Notes under the pieces: generated by a model
What the model was told of the DNA's origin: nothing
The model's input: the letters and a program-made list of their open reading frames with translations, nothing else
The model's database searches: none
Shown here: positions 9,558-20,946 of the stretch, piece by piece
Layout: every line of letters starts with the position of its first letter
Numbering within the stretch: position 1 is the stretch's first letter
Position numbers and translations under genes: made by a program
DNA from: Klebsormidium nitens
Lineage: Eukaryota > Streptophyta > Klebsormidiophyceae > Klebsormidiales > Klebsormidiaceae
Assembly: GCA_000708835.1 (NCBI GenBank)
Contig: DF237011.1
Coordinates: 62,001-126,000 of the forward strand
Length of the DNA: 64,000 bases
Direction: 5' to 3'

Positions 9558-12500
9558 CTGGACCAGCCGCCGAGCGTTGGCCACTGCTTCCCGCGTGCTC
9601 GCGGCCGCCTGAGCCACAACTGGCTGGACCCCCGCCCGGTTGATGGTGGCACGATCCTGGAGCAAAGCTGCACGAGAGGAACGGACGAATAGAGACTGGG
9701 GGTTCCGAGACGACTTGGATCCCCTGCAAAGCTCCTTAAAAACCCCGTGGGAAACAATTGAAGGCATTCTCAGGTCTAAAGCCGCCTGATCTACAACCTG
9801 GCTGGACCCTCGCCCGGTTAATCCTGGCACGAGTTTGGAGCAAATTTGCGCCGAAGGAACAGAACGACGTCTAGTTTGGAAGGGGTGAAAGAACTTTGGC
9901 TCCCCGGAAAAACGTTGGAAGGAGGGAAAGTGAAAGGCGTCCTTAGACAAGGCTTCCCTCGAGTCAAGTACGGCACGCTCCTAAGAATAACGCTGTACCG
10001 AGAGCTAGAAGTCTTTCAATCCGGGGGGCTGCAAAGTAAGATTTTGTCCCACACAAGCTGTTTTTCTCGAAGAACTCCTTCTAGAAGAAAAGTTTCGAGG
10101 GACTGCCGAGTGTCTTTGCAGATGAAACTGAGGTATTAAGCGTGACGCCGGGGTGCTTGTGCAACAATTGAGCGATTCAGGGACAGAGGATGCGATGAGG
10201 ATGCGATGAAAGGCGTTCTAAGGGGAGGGCAACTACACGGTAGGGTCTTCTGAATCGGAAATATTAGAACGGGTCCTGTAGAAAAGTCGGTACGTGGCTG
10301 GTACGTGGGCTGAGATGCGAAGGTACGTGAAACACTGACAAAGCACCTAGTGAGCAACGACAAGGTGTCATCCGTTTGTAGCGTTCAAGAGGCAATCAAA
10401 TGAAATAACAACTCCCCAACCAGTAACTAACGGCTGTTCGAAAAGTAAGGAAAGGATACCTGGATAAACCTTCGGCGTTTGAAGAAGGATGAGCAGGAGC
10501 GACTCACTCAGGGTTTGATTTGCCGCAAAGTTGCCGACTCGCTTCAGACCGTCCTCCGCAGCTCGCATTGCCCGAGTCGAGCTCCGGATGCCATCGCTGA
10601 TGTCCGAACTACAAAGGCACACACGAAGCGACCGGTCAGAGCGCGCATCAGCACTTCAATGTTTGAGCGCCTAGCTTCATCAACTTTCATAACCGACGGA
10701 TTGTCAGATGCATAAAGTCGACCGAGAGAGCGCGCACTTTATCGCGACTACGTAAACTGTGTCCGGAAAAAAGTCGTGGGAAACATACTAAGCTCCTCAT
10801 TCTTGCGCTGATGTGTCCTGCGAATACACGCAAGGAGCGACCGGTCACGAGCAAGCGAGCAGGACCCTGTTTTTCGCATCCAATGCGTCCAGATGAACGT
10901 CCTTTTGTCGTACTGAGCTTCTCCTTCTTGTACCTCGCCCAACGCGGTTGAGTTCTATACCGTTCCTGCCAGACGGCTGATTCGGAAACATCTCCTCGAC
11001 CACGTTGTCACCAGAAATGGTCGTCTTTTATTCTCAACTAAAGATGGAGCCTCAACCTTTCCAGTTGATGCAGAACCATAATGCTCGTTCACCTGTGATA
11101 GGTTAGTAACGACGACTTGATTACTTCTACTTGCTGTATAAAAGTGGAAGAGACAGGACGCCAAAAACAGGACGCTGGCCGTAAGTCGCTCGGTTCCATG
11201 TTGGTGAGATCCCCAATCTTGTCGCAGACACGGCAGTCCTGCAACTCTGACTACGGCGATTGTTGCAACCAAACTGGCCTTCGAAAAGCTGTGCTCGTTA
11301 TAGGACGCTTAAATACGGCCTGGACTCTAGGACGACTCCACGACAATGTCGAGGAGCGAGTCTACGAAACTGTCGAGTCACCAGAGTTTTGAGACGCCCA
11401 AGGCTCACCTCAAGTCGCTCAGTTCCATGGTGAGGTCGCTGATCTCCATTCCGGACAAGCGGACGGCGGCCATCGTGGCGGGCAGCTCCTCCCGCGCCGT
11501 GTCCGCCAGCCGCTCCGCCGCACGTGCCGCCGCTGACACCGCCTGAAGATAACATCAAAAGTCAGACGTCTCATCTCAGATGTTTCTTTTTGATATGTTC
11601 CGAGTTTGTCTAGGACAATGCATTAATTGACGAATTTTGGAAATGAACTACGCATTGCTCGACGGCCGATAATTCTTTGAAAGAACGTTCGAACCGCGTC
11701 GTATCAGCTGTCACTGCGCAACGGGCCGCCGCCGCTGCCCCGCCTGCAGACAATGGAGAATTAAAAATCAGATGCGTCACATCTTTTGAAGGCGGATGGT
11801 TGTTGAAAGACGTAACCAAGCGAGTCGCTGCCGCGCCTTGATGGGTTGAAGCTCGCCACCATTGACATGCCACGGGGCACAATTCGTTGAAGAACGCTGC
11901 TTTGATATGCGAAACCCAAAGCGAGCGTCGCTCTCCCACCAAGGTTGCACGAGCGGCTGTCAGCACTTAGGGCCAAAATCAGTTACTTTTCGAGATACAA
12001 AACCACGAACAAGTGGTACTTGATAGCCTTAATAAAAACAGAGGAATGTGGAACTTAGTCAAGCGGTGTTCTTTTGCCACACAAGCGGCCCCCATCCGCG
12101 GCAGGCAGATCGACGATCTAATGCTAAGCCATAAAGCATTTATGACTGATCGAGTGGCAATATTCCCCTCAACTGAAATGGGCCCCGTAACATTGCCTCC
12201 AACAATCGAGAGACTTAACAAGAAGCAAGCAATTATGGGTCTAGTAATTGAACAGCCTGTTCGGGATGCGCGCTGCGCCAGCGGCACATTCAGTACAGTG
12301 GGTCCTCAGGTGCCGGTACTCACCCGGAGAGCTGGAACCGCGTGTGCTAGCAAGGCGACAATCCCGCTGACAACCTGAAACGCCAGAGGTAATTGTGTCA
12401 GCCGACGTCGTGTGTGCGTGGCGGCTTGGACTTCGCAAGTGCTGCCTTCTCGTTTCTATTGAAAGCGTGCAGAGGCTTAGAAGATGATAGCCGCGCCAGG

Positions 12501-13690
12501 ACAAAGAAGGATGCAGATCTCGCTTCTTAGCAAACGACCTGGATTCAAGATATACAGGTGCACTCCGCATTGCAGAGCTTCAGAGAGCCAATCAATGAAT
12601 AAAATTGACCTTAGCTGAGGGTGCCTTTGTTTAAACACGTTGGACAAGTCTATCGATCGATTTCCGGGGACACCATGAGGTCCATCTTGAGAACCCCTGG
12701 GAATAACGGGCGGGTAGCAACGCGCAGTTGAGGTGCAAAGAAACTCTTAAACTACACAGGCATATTCACGTCAGCTCAGAGTTGACAGCAAGAGTGGAAC
12801 TTGAGATTGCTGTGCCATTCTGAGCCCCCAAAGCTTTTGATTGCCGCCAACATCCTCAGGCTCTTCAATAATCAGAATTGATTGAACTCAAGATTCAATT
12901 TGTCCAGGAAGAAATAGACAGATATGAAGAAGAGAAAGCCCTGATCAAAGTCCACAACCCCATTTTCTTGCTGAGAGTACTGGCCTCTTACCGCTGCTGC
13001 CATGAGCCCCACCAACCACACCACCTGCGTCTCCGCAGGGACCCGCCATGCCGTTCTCCCCGCCGGAACCGCCACCGACGCTTGCATCGCCGCAGGGGGG
13101 GGCGCCGCTGCGACAGCAGGGACTGCCGCAACCGCAGGAACTGTTGCGCTAGCAGGAGCAGAGCTTTGGCGAGACGACAAGAGACCCGCTTCTCGGCAGG
13201 GGGGGGGTGAGGGGGAGTTTGGGGAAGGAGTGGGAATGTCGGAGACGCATGGGAGGCCGTAAAAGGTTGGGCGGTGCAGATCGGACACGTGATAGTCGGA
13301 CGCGGTCATGACGGCGTAGCGGACGTTGGTGGCTGGGGCAGCGGTGGAGTCGGTGAGAACTAGGGGCGGCTGGCTTTGCTGAGGGCTGGTGTGCCCTTGA
13401 GGGAAAGGCAAGGACGATTGTATGATGCTTCGATTTGCGCCGTGCCTACTTGTTTCCCGGTATACTCGCTGAGGTTTTTGTGGTCGAGGGAAAGGTGTGC
13501 CTAGTCCAGGAATGTTGGAGAAAGAAACCGCTTCGGGCCGCTTGCGAGAGCGCCAGGTTCCATATGCAACAGCCCGCACCCCACGTAAGGAGGGATTGGC
13601 GGTTGACCGGGAGAGCGAGTCGTGTGCACTTATGCTGATGTCAGCAGCCACCCTCATTGAGGTTGGCATTGCTTGGATCCCAGCAGTCAT
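9558..13690 (-). CDS. Putative plastid-targeted single-pass membrane protein, 3' end unresolved
   Basis: Five exons on the minus strand join in frame: 12992-13690 (ATG at 13690), 12324-12374, 11409-11542, 10508-10608 and 9558-9667. The first 220 residues are rich in Ser, Pro, Arg and Ala, consistent with a transit peptide and a disordered region. A hydrophobic segment (VWLVGLMAAA then VVSGIVALLAHAVPAL) is formed across the first splice, which supports it. A helical region follows, with AARAAERLADTAREELPATM, GMEISDLTMELSDL and STRAMRAAEDGLKRVG. These blocks resemble a family of uncharacterised chloroplast membrane proteins of plants with DUF948-like helices; I recall the pattern but no name. 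After exon five the codon is complete, and either a further exon follows or the unspliced frame runs to a stop at about 9330. Function unknown. Confidence 0.78.
9783..9858 (-). repeat. Acceptor-side echo of exon five of the membrane-protein gene
   Basis: The plus-strand block GCCGCCTGATCTACAACCTG and the following bases repeat the real exon and its acceptor at 9603-9680 (GCCGCCTGAGCCACAACTGG). The copy is upstream in transcription and about 180 bp away. Similarity is high over about 75 bp, with several substitutions. Confidence 0.85.
10808..10862 (-). repeat. Acceptor-side echo of exon four of the membrane-protein gene
   Basis: GCTGATGTGTCCTGCGAATA onwards through GGAGCGACCGGTCACGAG repeats the 5' edge and upstream intron of the exon at 10596-10650 (GCTGATGTCCGAACTACAAA then GAAGCGACCGGTCAGAG). 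Confidence 0.7.
11716..11752 (-). repeat. Acceptor-side echo of exon three of the membrane-protein gene
   Basis: On the minus strand CTGCAG followed by GCGGGGCAGCGGCGGCGGCC repeats the real exon start at 11542 (CTTCAG then GCGGTGTCAGCGGCGGCACG). The copy is frameshifted and soon reaches a stop. The acceptor AG is kept. Confidence 0.65.
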
Positions 13691-15364
13691 GACCTGGCAG
13701 AGATGGAACAGGTTTGATTTGTACGCTTTACTAGCGTGAATAGCTTCAGATCCTGATAAGACCAGGTAACAGGGGTATCTGTGCCTGATGGTTCTGAGGA
13801 AGACTCTGCTTCACGATAAAATTCTTGACACAGCTTTTGCAAGAGAAAAGTGCAAAGAGTGCCCCTATATCCCACAGCAGTTGAGAAAATATCATAAGGT
13901 GGTGGCAAACTGTTGAGGCACTGCCGTTGATAGCAAAGAAAGCACCACAGATCTTTCGAGTTTATGCATTCTCTTGAAAAAGTTCTTTCGTCACAACATC
14001 TCCATTGGCATCTGCTGCAAAGTATCTAACGGTCTTTGCCCTGAATTCAAAGCAGAAAATGACTTGCAACAAAACGGATGCTGGGGAGCTAATCAAAGCG
14101 AACCGATCAGGGCAATAAGGTAAGCGACTCTGCTGAGCACACGACTTCTTTGACAGCATTGGCACTGATCCAGATACACCACCGTTGGATCGCGCAAAAT
14201 CAAAAGATTTCTTACACACCAATCTCCTTTTCAAGGAAGCCACCTAGTATAATAAAAAAACGAATGCTGAGTGGTCACAATAAAATGCAACAGAAAACAG
14301 CTCTCCACCAGGTGAAGACTATCCAAAAACCAGATCTGAAGACCAGTAGGTGCTGCAGCAAAATCCAGGAACCACCTTACCATCTTCTGAGCCAGTAGTA
14401 GCTGAATCTAATTTCTTGAAGCAGGCGCTGTTGCCTAGTGAGAGAGAGTAGAGAAGAAGCCAATGCTCAGCATTGCTTTAATATGCTGCCAATTGAAGAC
14501 CACTGATGTAAATCCGTTGTGAACAATTACTGTTGAGCATCAGAAGGACTTCTTGCAGATTGTTTAGCAGTACAAGTATCGCTGGATGACCAGCTTCCAA
14601 TTGTTAGGAGGACTTAGCTACTTTGAGAGAATCCCCAGTCAAGTCTGAGATTTGCAGAAGACGTTACATATGTACATATGTAGAGATTGTGAAAGACATT
14701 GATGGAAAGAACTTTAAGAAGCGCCCAGATCTGAGAAATTGTGTTGTATACAGCGAGTCGTTCCGGAATCCGGCGGCGGAAGGGAAATGCTCGTGTCTCA
14801 CTTTGGCTCCTGCTGACATCCGCGTGAATCTTGCCTGCCCAGGACTCTCGTATCGGAATCGATTCTCTTTCAGCTTCCAGCCGATTCCGTATGCTTCGAC
14901 GATAAAAATCTGCGACTTTTCGCGCCAAAAATTCGAGAACATGATGCAGATAACTTGAATGTTCAATGCCAAACACATGCACAGCAGAGATGCACAGTTT
15001 TCACTGTTCAGCTCAATCGGATGAGCTCATCAGTAGTGACGAAAGGAAGGCGCTGTATTTCTGAAGGAGCAAGGAAGCCTGAGCCACTGGCCTCCACAAC
15101 AGGATCCTTTTGAGTCCAGTAGCTCCTGGTTCACCCGTGTGAAACGCAGTGGTATCAAGCAGACTGTGTAATGCAGCTTGTAATGTTGCCGCGTTGCCTC
15201 ACGCCCCATCGGCTTCGATTCTGAGGTGTAGAAGCTGCCTCGTCATCCGTCAACCAGGGACACACTTTGTTCGTCTTTCACTTAGGTGCCAACTCAGTAC
15301 CACGGTCAATTGCCGTAGAGGAGAGAGGAGTTGTAGGAGGTGGTGGTCTTGAAGTCACAGCAAG
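13691..15364. other. Divergent intergenic region, no gene recognised
   Basis: It lies between the starts of the minus-strand membrane-protein gene and the plus-strand BTB gene, so it should hold both promoters. Open frames of up to about 120 codons exist on both strands near 14.6-15.0 kb but overlap one another and resemble nothing. Confidence 0.5.
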
Positions 15365-18300
15365 ATGGCTGATGAGCAGGAGCAACCTCCGGGCCTTGCG
15401 AGCGGCCATGATGTGATGGACGAAGAGGGGCATTTCTTTGACTTCATTGCATTCTACAAGTGAGCAATGGCACATGCTGATTCTTTGCCCTGGTTCTTCG
15501 TCATTAAAACATGCCATCTGCTCTGGTCAATCGTGGTCACCGGCGCCACTTCCCATCGTTGTTTATAAGTATTCTGCCCTTGCACATGATTGATCTAACG
15601 CATGGTTGATTTCACCAGGTTGGCGGATGTGTTAGTCTGCTGGTCCTGACGGTGAATGAGTTTGGAGACTCTGTAAGAGGTTACTGGTACTCAACTTATG
15701 CGCTGAGATTAAGGCCCCATCAGCTAGCAGGAACCTTCACTTGCTTTCCAGCCTCAGCCCCAAGTAACTCAATCAACAGCTGATCAGAGACTCAGCAGGC
15801 TCGCTTACAACATCCTTCACTTGCCAAAACTTAAGGTTGGTCGAATAGAAAGTCTTTCACCACTTTGTGCTTCATTTCTGTTGCAGGAAGGTTGAGTTCT
15901 CTGACCGTGCCATCCGTCTTGAGATCCTGGAAGAAAGCAGGAGAGGTGAGCATGGAGTTGCTGGGTCTGTTTCAAGCAGGTTCTCCAGCTTCTTTCCAGC
16001 AACGTGCAAGTCAATGACAAAGTTCCATTTGTGTCACAGACCTCGGAGTTTGTAAATTATTGGGACGCCGCAAGAGAAGGCTGATAAGGAGTTGAATTCA
16101 GGCGTCTGATTGCTTTAGGACCCGCTTGATTTCTCTGTATCCAATGCTAGTCTGGAACTTCGTGAGTTCCTGAACTGTTTTGCCAGGCTCTCAACAAAAT
16201 CAACTGTGCGTTTGCTAGGTGGACATGGACCATCTGGTACTTCATACTTGTTCGAAAAGTCTCTCCAGTTCCTCTGGGTGCACTTTTCAACAAACAGCCA
16301 ATCCTTGCCCCTCTGATGCCATTTGAACCCTGATGTCAAACATCTGGCCCAACTAGAAATGGACTGTGTTCACCGGTGCTCAAGTTCAGCCCTTGGCCTG
16401 AGACGCATTGAGCATGTAAAGCAAGAAAATGTCTGGCTCTGCTTTGTACCCTGCAAGCCTCAGTCCCTTTCTTGAAGTATCTATTAATGCCCTTATTGGG
16501 AACGTAAAGAAGAAAAGAGGAATTCGTCTCTTCAAGAACAGATGGTGTGTCAGAATGGGAATGGGACGCATAGAGTTTCAGGGTAACTAACATCTGTCAG
16601 AGCCCTTGATGGTCAGCGTCAAGGCATACTGCAGGCCATGCGGGGGATGAGAGAAGGGCAACGACATGGGCAACAATACATTTCTGGTTTGAACAATTTA
16701 TTTCGAGTTACCTCGTTCCTTTATCAAGCCATCTGCAAACAAGTGTTGAAGACGCACCCAGCCTTTTCGCAGACTTGGCGGCAGGCAACGAGCCGTCCAC
16801 GTCAGCAGCAACCGACGCGCGCCCTTCCTCCGGAGCTGAGGAGATTCCGGTCAACTCGATCGTGATTGCAGCCAAGAGCGCCGTGCTGCGGCAGATGCTC
16901 TCCAACGGGATGCGCGAGTCGGACAAGGGCGCGCCCGTCGTTCTGAAAGTCACCACTGAAGGTGAGGATTACTTGCGGGTGCAAGATGTTTGTCAAAGAG
17001 GGCGGAATTCCCAAGGTTTACCCGTGCATCTGAGTCCCAGGGGGAAAAACACTATCCGACGGCCCATATTCCATCTGGACGGTTGCCGTCGTCGACCAAG
17101 GTAAGCATCGTCAGTCACCATCTGGTCGCCGGAGGAGAAACGATTCCCTAGATGCCCTATCTAATGGAGCAAGGGGGAAAAGAGTTCCTGGAATCTGGAG
17201 GTTCGGGGAGGCTTTGAGGTGTCAGAGTTTCGGTGTTCTGGGGGCTTCAGGGTTCCAAGCAGATCACAAGGACGCACCCCACGTTTTTTGGGGTGAAAGA
17301 GGGGTATTTTGTGCTCGGCTGTCAAGCTACCCGGTTTGGGCTTGATCTTGAACTGGTTTCGACCCTCGAGGGGGTTTTTGAATGATGCTCGGAAACACCG
17401 ACACAGGAAGGATTGTCTGCTGACCAGGTTCGATAACCAAACTTTATTCTGGTTCTTCGACCAATAACCGCGTAATAGCCATGTTTAAAATCCGGTTACT
17501 AGACATTTAACCAGCTTCGAACCAGCCCATAACCGACTGTGGTTAACCGCCAGAAACCCTAGCGAAGAAGCTGAGCATTTCAGTGGCTAAAAGGGGGTGC
17601 TAGAGCCTGCAGTCTGTCAGCGACACTTTGGTTGCAATTACGCACAAACCCCTGCCGCAAATTGGATTGAGATGAACGGCCGAGAATTGTGTTAGCATTG
17701 AAATGTGCTTAATACAGTTCAATCCGCACTCCCCGAGGGCACAAAGTTGCAGACGTCCCCTTACAAAGTTTGCCGAGAGCTTCTCAGCATTTTGGAAGAG
17801 GCTCGGGAGGGCTAGGAGAATACTTGCGTTGCTCCAATGCTGAGGAACTACAACAGATCCACTGAGTGTCTCGTCTCTTTCTAAGTAGTGGACTGCGGTC
17901 AGATCCGACGCCTGTGCAGATGCTTGAAAGGGTCAACTTTCATTTCTCATCACCTAATACTGTTCGCTTATGTCGATACTCGATCAATCGAAGAAAGCAG
18001 GCAACTGTGTGAGTCATCGCATCTTATTCCATTTCATCCACAAAAGTCACGGGTTATTGTCGTCTTTGGACAGAGCTCTTTCATGCACTTAAGCATTTTC
18101 GGACAGAATATAACATCCGCTTCTCTTTTCGTGCAGAGAAAGAGGCCTTCAAGGAGATGCTCCACTTTCTCTACGCCGGCACGCTGTCCCCGCGCCTCTC
18201 CCAACCTGCGACCACCGTGCGCGAACTTTTAAACTGCCTCGTTGTCGGCGACAAGTTCGAGGTCCCTTCCTTCATGGGCGCTCTCGTCAAGTGTCTGAGC

Positions 18301-19218
18301 GAGCGCAAGCGGACGATCGCTGAGAGTGCGGAGCTCGTCGGGGCGCTGACGGGTCACTTGGGCCAAGCGCCGAAGTTGAAGGCGCTGGCGGACGAGGCGC
18401 GCGCGCACATCGTGAGCACGTTCTGTGACGTCAGTGGGACGTGGGCGTCGCCGGAGTTTTACGAAGTGGGTACGGACGTGATAGAGATCCTGCTGCAGTC
18501 GGAGGAACTAGAGGCGGACTGCGAAGAGGAGATCTGCCGGAAGGTGCTGAAGTGGGCAATACGGCGCTTTCAAACCGTAGAAGAGAGGACGGGAGCGCTG
18601 GCGACGCTGTTGCCTTTGATCAGGTTCAAGTGTATGACCGGGGACTATTTGGTGCGACTTCTGTCCGTGCCAGAACTGCAGTCGGGAGCTTCCAAGGAGC
18701 TGATAGATGAGGCGATTGAGTTCCAAGCCTACACGGATGACATGAAGCGGATGGTGGGGGGAGCAGCGGCTTGCGAAAGGAGAGGGGTGCAGGCAGTCCA
18801 TCTCGAGATCGTCGATTTCTTCGACTTCTCCGACAATCACTTGGAGTCGCGGTACGCCTTCTGGTTCGACAAAAACTGGCACCTGCATGTGACAAAAGGA
18901 CGAGACCAGGATCCTCCAACAGTCCAGATATTCCTGATTTGCGAGCAACTGCCGGTGGCCGAATCCGAGGGCGGACCGGTTTTGAGGCCGGATGATGTTG
19001 AGTTCCGGATTTACGTGAGAACATGGCCTGAAGGCTGGTGGAAATTGCTCCACAGCGATCGTGCAACTTACAAGGTCAATTCTGGGGCCCCACATGGCTA
19101 TGGGAAAGGGGATGCGTTCGGCCTTCCATGGGACGACGTACGGGACTCGCCCAAGTATTCGGATCATACTGGCCACGTAACTATTAAAGTGGTGGCTCGA
19201 CGTTACAGAAATAAATAG
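15365..19218 (+). CDS. BTB-BACK protein of the LRB/POB1-like type
   Basis: Four exons, 15365-15459, 15887-15945, 16773-16961 and 18137-19218, join in frame to 474 residues. The start ATG begins MADEQEQPPG. The BTB fold runs from about residue 33 (FSDRAIRLEILEES) through EIPVNSIVIAAKSAVLRQML, NGMRES and EMLHFLYAGTL to about 140. A BACK-like region follows (CEEEICRKVLKWAIRRF, LLPLIRFKCMTGDYLVRLL). The C-terminal part, ending in the YGKGDAFGLPWDDV region, matches the TRAF-like tail of plant LRB/POB1 proteins. Those are substrate adaptors of CUL3 ubiquitin ligases; in land plants they act on light and hormone signalling components. The target here is unknown. Intron three is 1.2 kb, and no clear echo was seen in it. 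Confidence 0.9.
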
Positions 19219-20946
19219 CGCTTCCTGGCGGGACAGAATTGGACGTTTAAGAAACTTTTTGGTCGGTCGTTGAGTGTTACATAGTGAGTTGACTAAGGCG
19301 TGAGTTGGATTCTGCGGCCCGCGATTCGTATGGAGCTGACGGAATGCGCTGGCCGGAGCTAAGTCTAGCCTTGAAATGGGTGCCTGACATTGCCGCACTC
19401 AAATAATCGTGGTCTCATAATGCCTCATGTCGACTTGCATGGCCTCACTGGAGGACAGCTCTCTCGAGCTGAGAATATCTGGGCTACATGCGAAGGTAAT
19501 GCCGAGTTGGATCTGATCTTTTAAGTTGCATGAGCTCAGTGCACTTTTTATCTTTCGTGATGCTCTTGAAACCCCTACAAGCGAAATCACTCTCGAAGGA
19601 AACTTGGCAGGGAACGATGTAATGCGTAGCCTGGCAAGATTGGTCGAATTCAAATATCAACGAGCACAAATTTAGTACGAGTATGTCACGGTACTTCATC
19701 GGATTACAAGCCTGCATCAAATGCAATCATCGAACCGCGGTGGTACGCGTTTCAATGATCAATTTTGCCCGCCGAACTGCAATGGCTACATAACAATAAT
19801 GCACGTACGGTGCCAGCACAAAGCATGCACCTTACTGTAAAGTCAACGGGTTGCATGATGTGAACCGCTCGGAATGGCCGCGCAACTTGAACCGTCGTCA
19901 ATCTGAATGCAGCTCACATGAGAGCCATGGGTGCCAGATCTAGCTCAGGCCCTGATCGACATGTCAAGACTGGCACTGAGCGCGCACGTTCCCAAACGGT
20001 GATTGTCAAGCTTGGCTAAATCGCATGCTACTGTCGGGTCAAAAACTTTAGCACGAGGTTAGCTAGCTAGCATAACACCCTACCGATCTGTATCTCGATG
20101 TACAGCATGGATACTTCTCCGACTAGAGCATCAGGAATGTCGCGGTTCGGTTCATTTCCTCAATGATTGAATCACTTCATACGCAACCACTTTGATGCAA
20201 GATTTAACATTAAGCATGTCCAATTGCATCGCCAAGAGTCAAGAACCGCCCGCGAGGGAGCTCGGCCGCAGGCTTAATTCCTGGATCCTCCCTCTGTACG
20301 GTCACGTGCATGCGCGGGCGTGCGGCGGCCGCGACTTGGGCACCAACCGATCGATCTCGGCCGTGCGTTTGTGCCGATTTAGTTGGATCGGACGGTGCGA
20401 AGGATGGTACCGAGCTTAGCGCTTGTCCGTCCTCTCCGTAGACACCTTTTCTTGCGCGCCAGGCACTGACAATTTCGTGGCTGCTTCTGAACAAAGCTGA
20501 AGGAGACTCGCTGTCGGACCCGGTTTATGACTGCATGCACGTGTCACTCAGCCCGCACAACCCCCGATCCGCGTCAAGCCTAGCACGCGCTTTTTGACGA
20601 GTCAGCCTTGGGGTTCAGTCACGCCTTGTCAGACTTGCTGCGAGGAAGACATAATCTGGCATCGGCTTCTCGCAAGACGAGATTCCATTCGACAAACAAG
20701 CAAGCAGAGCCACAAATCTAGGGTTACGGAATCGCTGAAAGGTCTCTCGTTTCTTGGGCTTGTAGAAGGGTTCTAGTCAGATGGTCGAGCGCTCCCTACT
20801 TCGAAAGTCTTTAAAGTAGAACAGCTAGAATCGAAGCCCCTCGCAATCGCAACTGCTTCTTGCAATCTTCCAGCTCAAAGGCGCCGCACAAGATTCTTGG
20901 ACACTGCTCAGCTTCTCTCATTCTGCTCTTTTCCTGTGAGAGCGCC
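19219..20946. other. Intergenic region without a recognised gene
   Basis: Rich in short palindromic words such as GCATGC and GATCGATC, like the other intergenic stretches of the window. No protein-coding signal or RNA gene was recognised. Confidence 0.55.

Noticed and set aside
14614..14982. Overlapping open frames of 104-122 codons on both strands
   Set aside because: They overlap antisense, match nothing, and lie in an intergenic stretch.
15144..15163. A stretch close to a cDNA template-switching adapter (GCAGTGGTATCAAGCAGA)
   Set aside because: It differs from the adapter as I recall it by missing bases, sits in continuous genomic sequence, and nothing else nearby suggests cDNA contamination.
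20860..20946. A 29-codon longer start for the second BTB protein
   Set aside because: It begins with TTG, and the ATG at 20947 is the first in frame.
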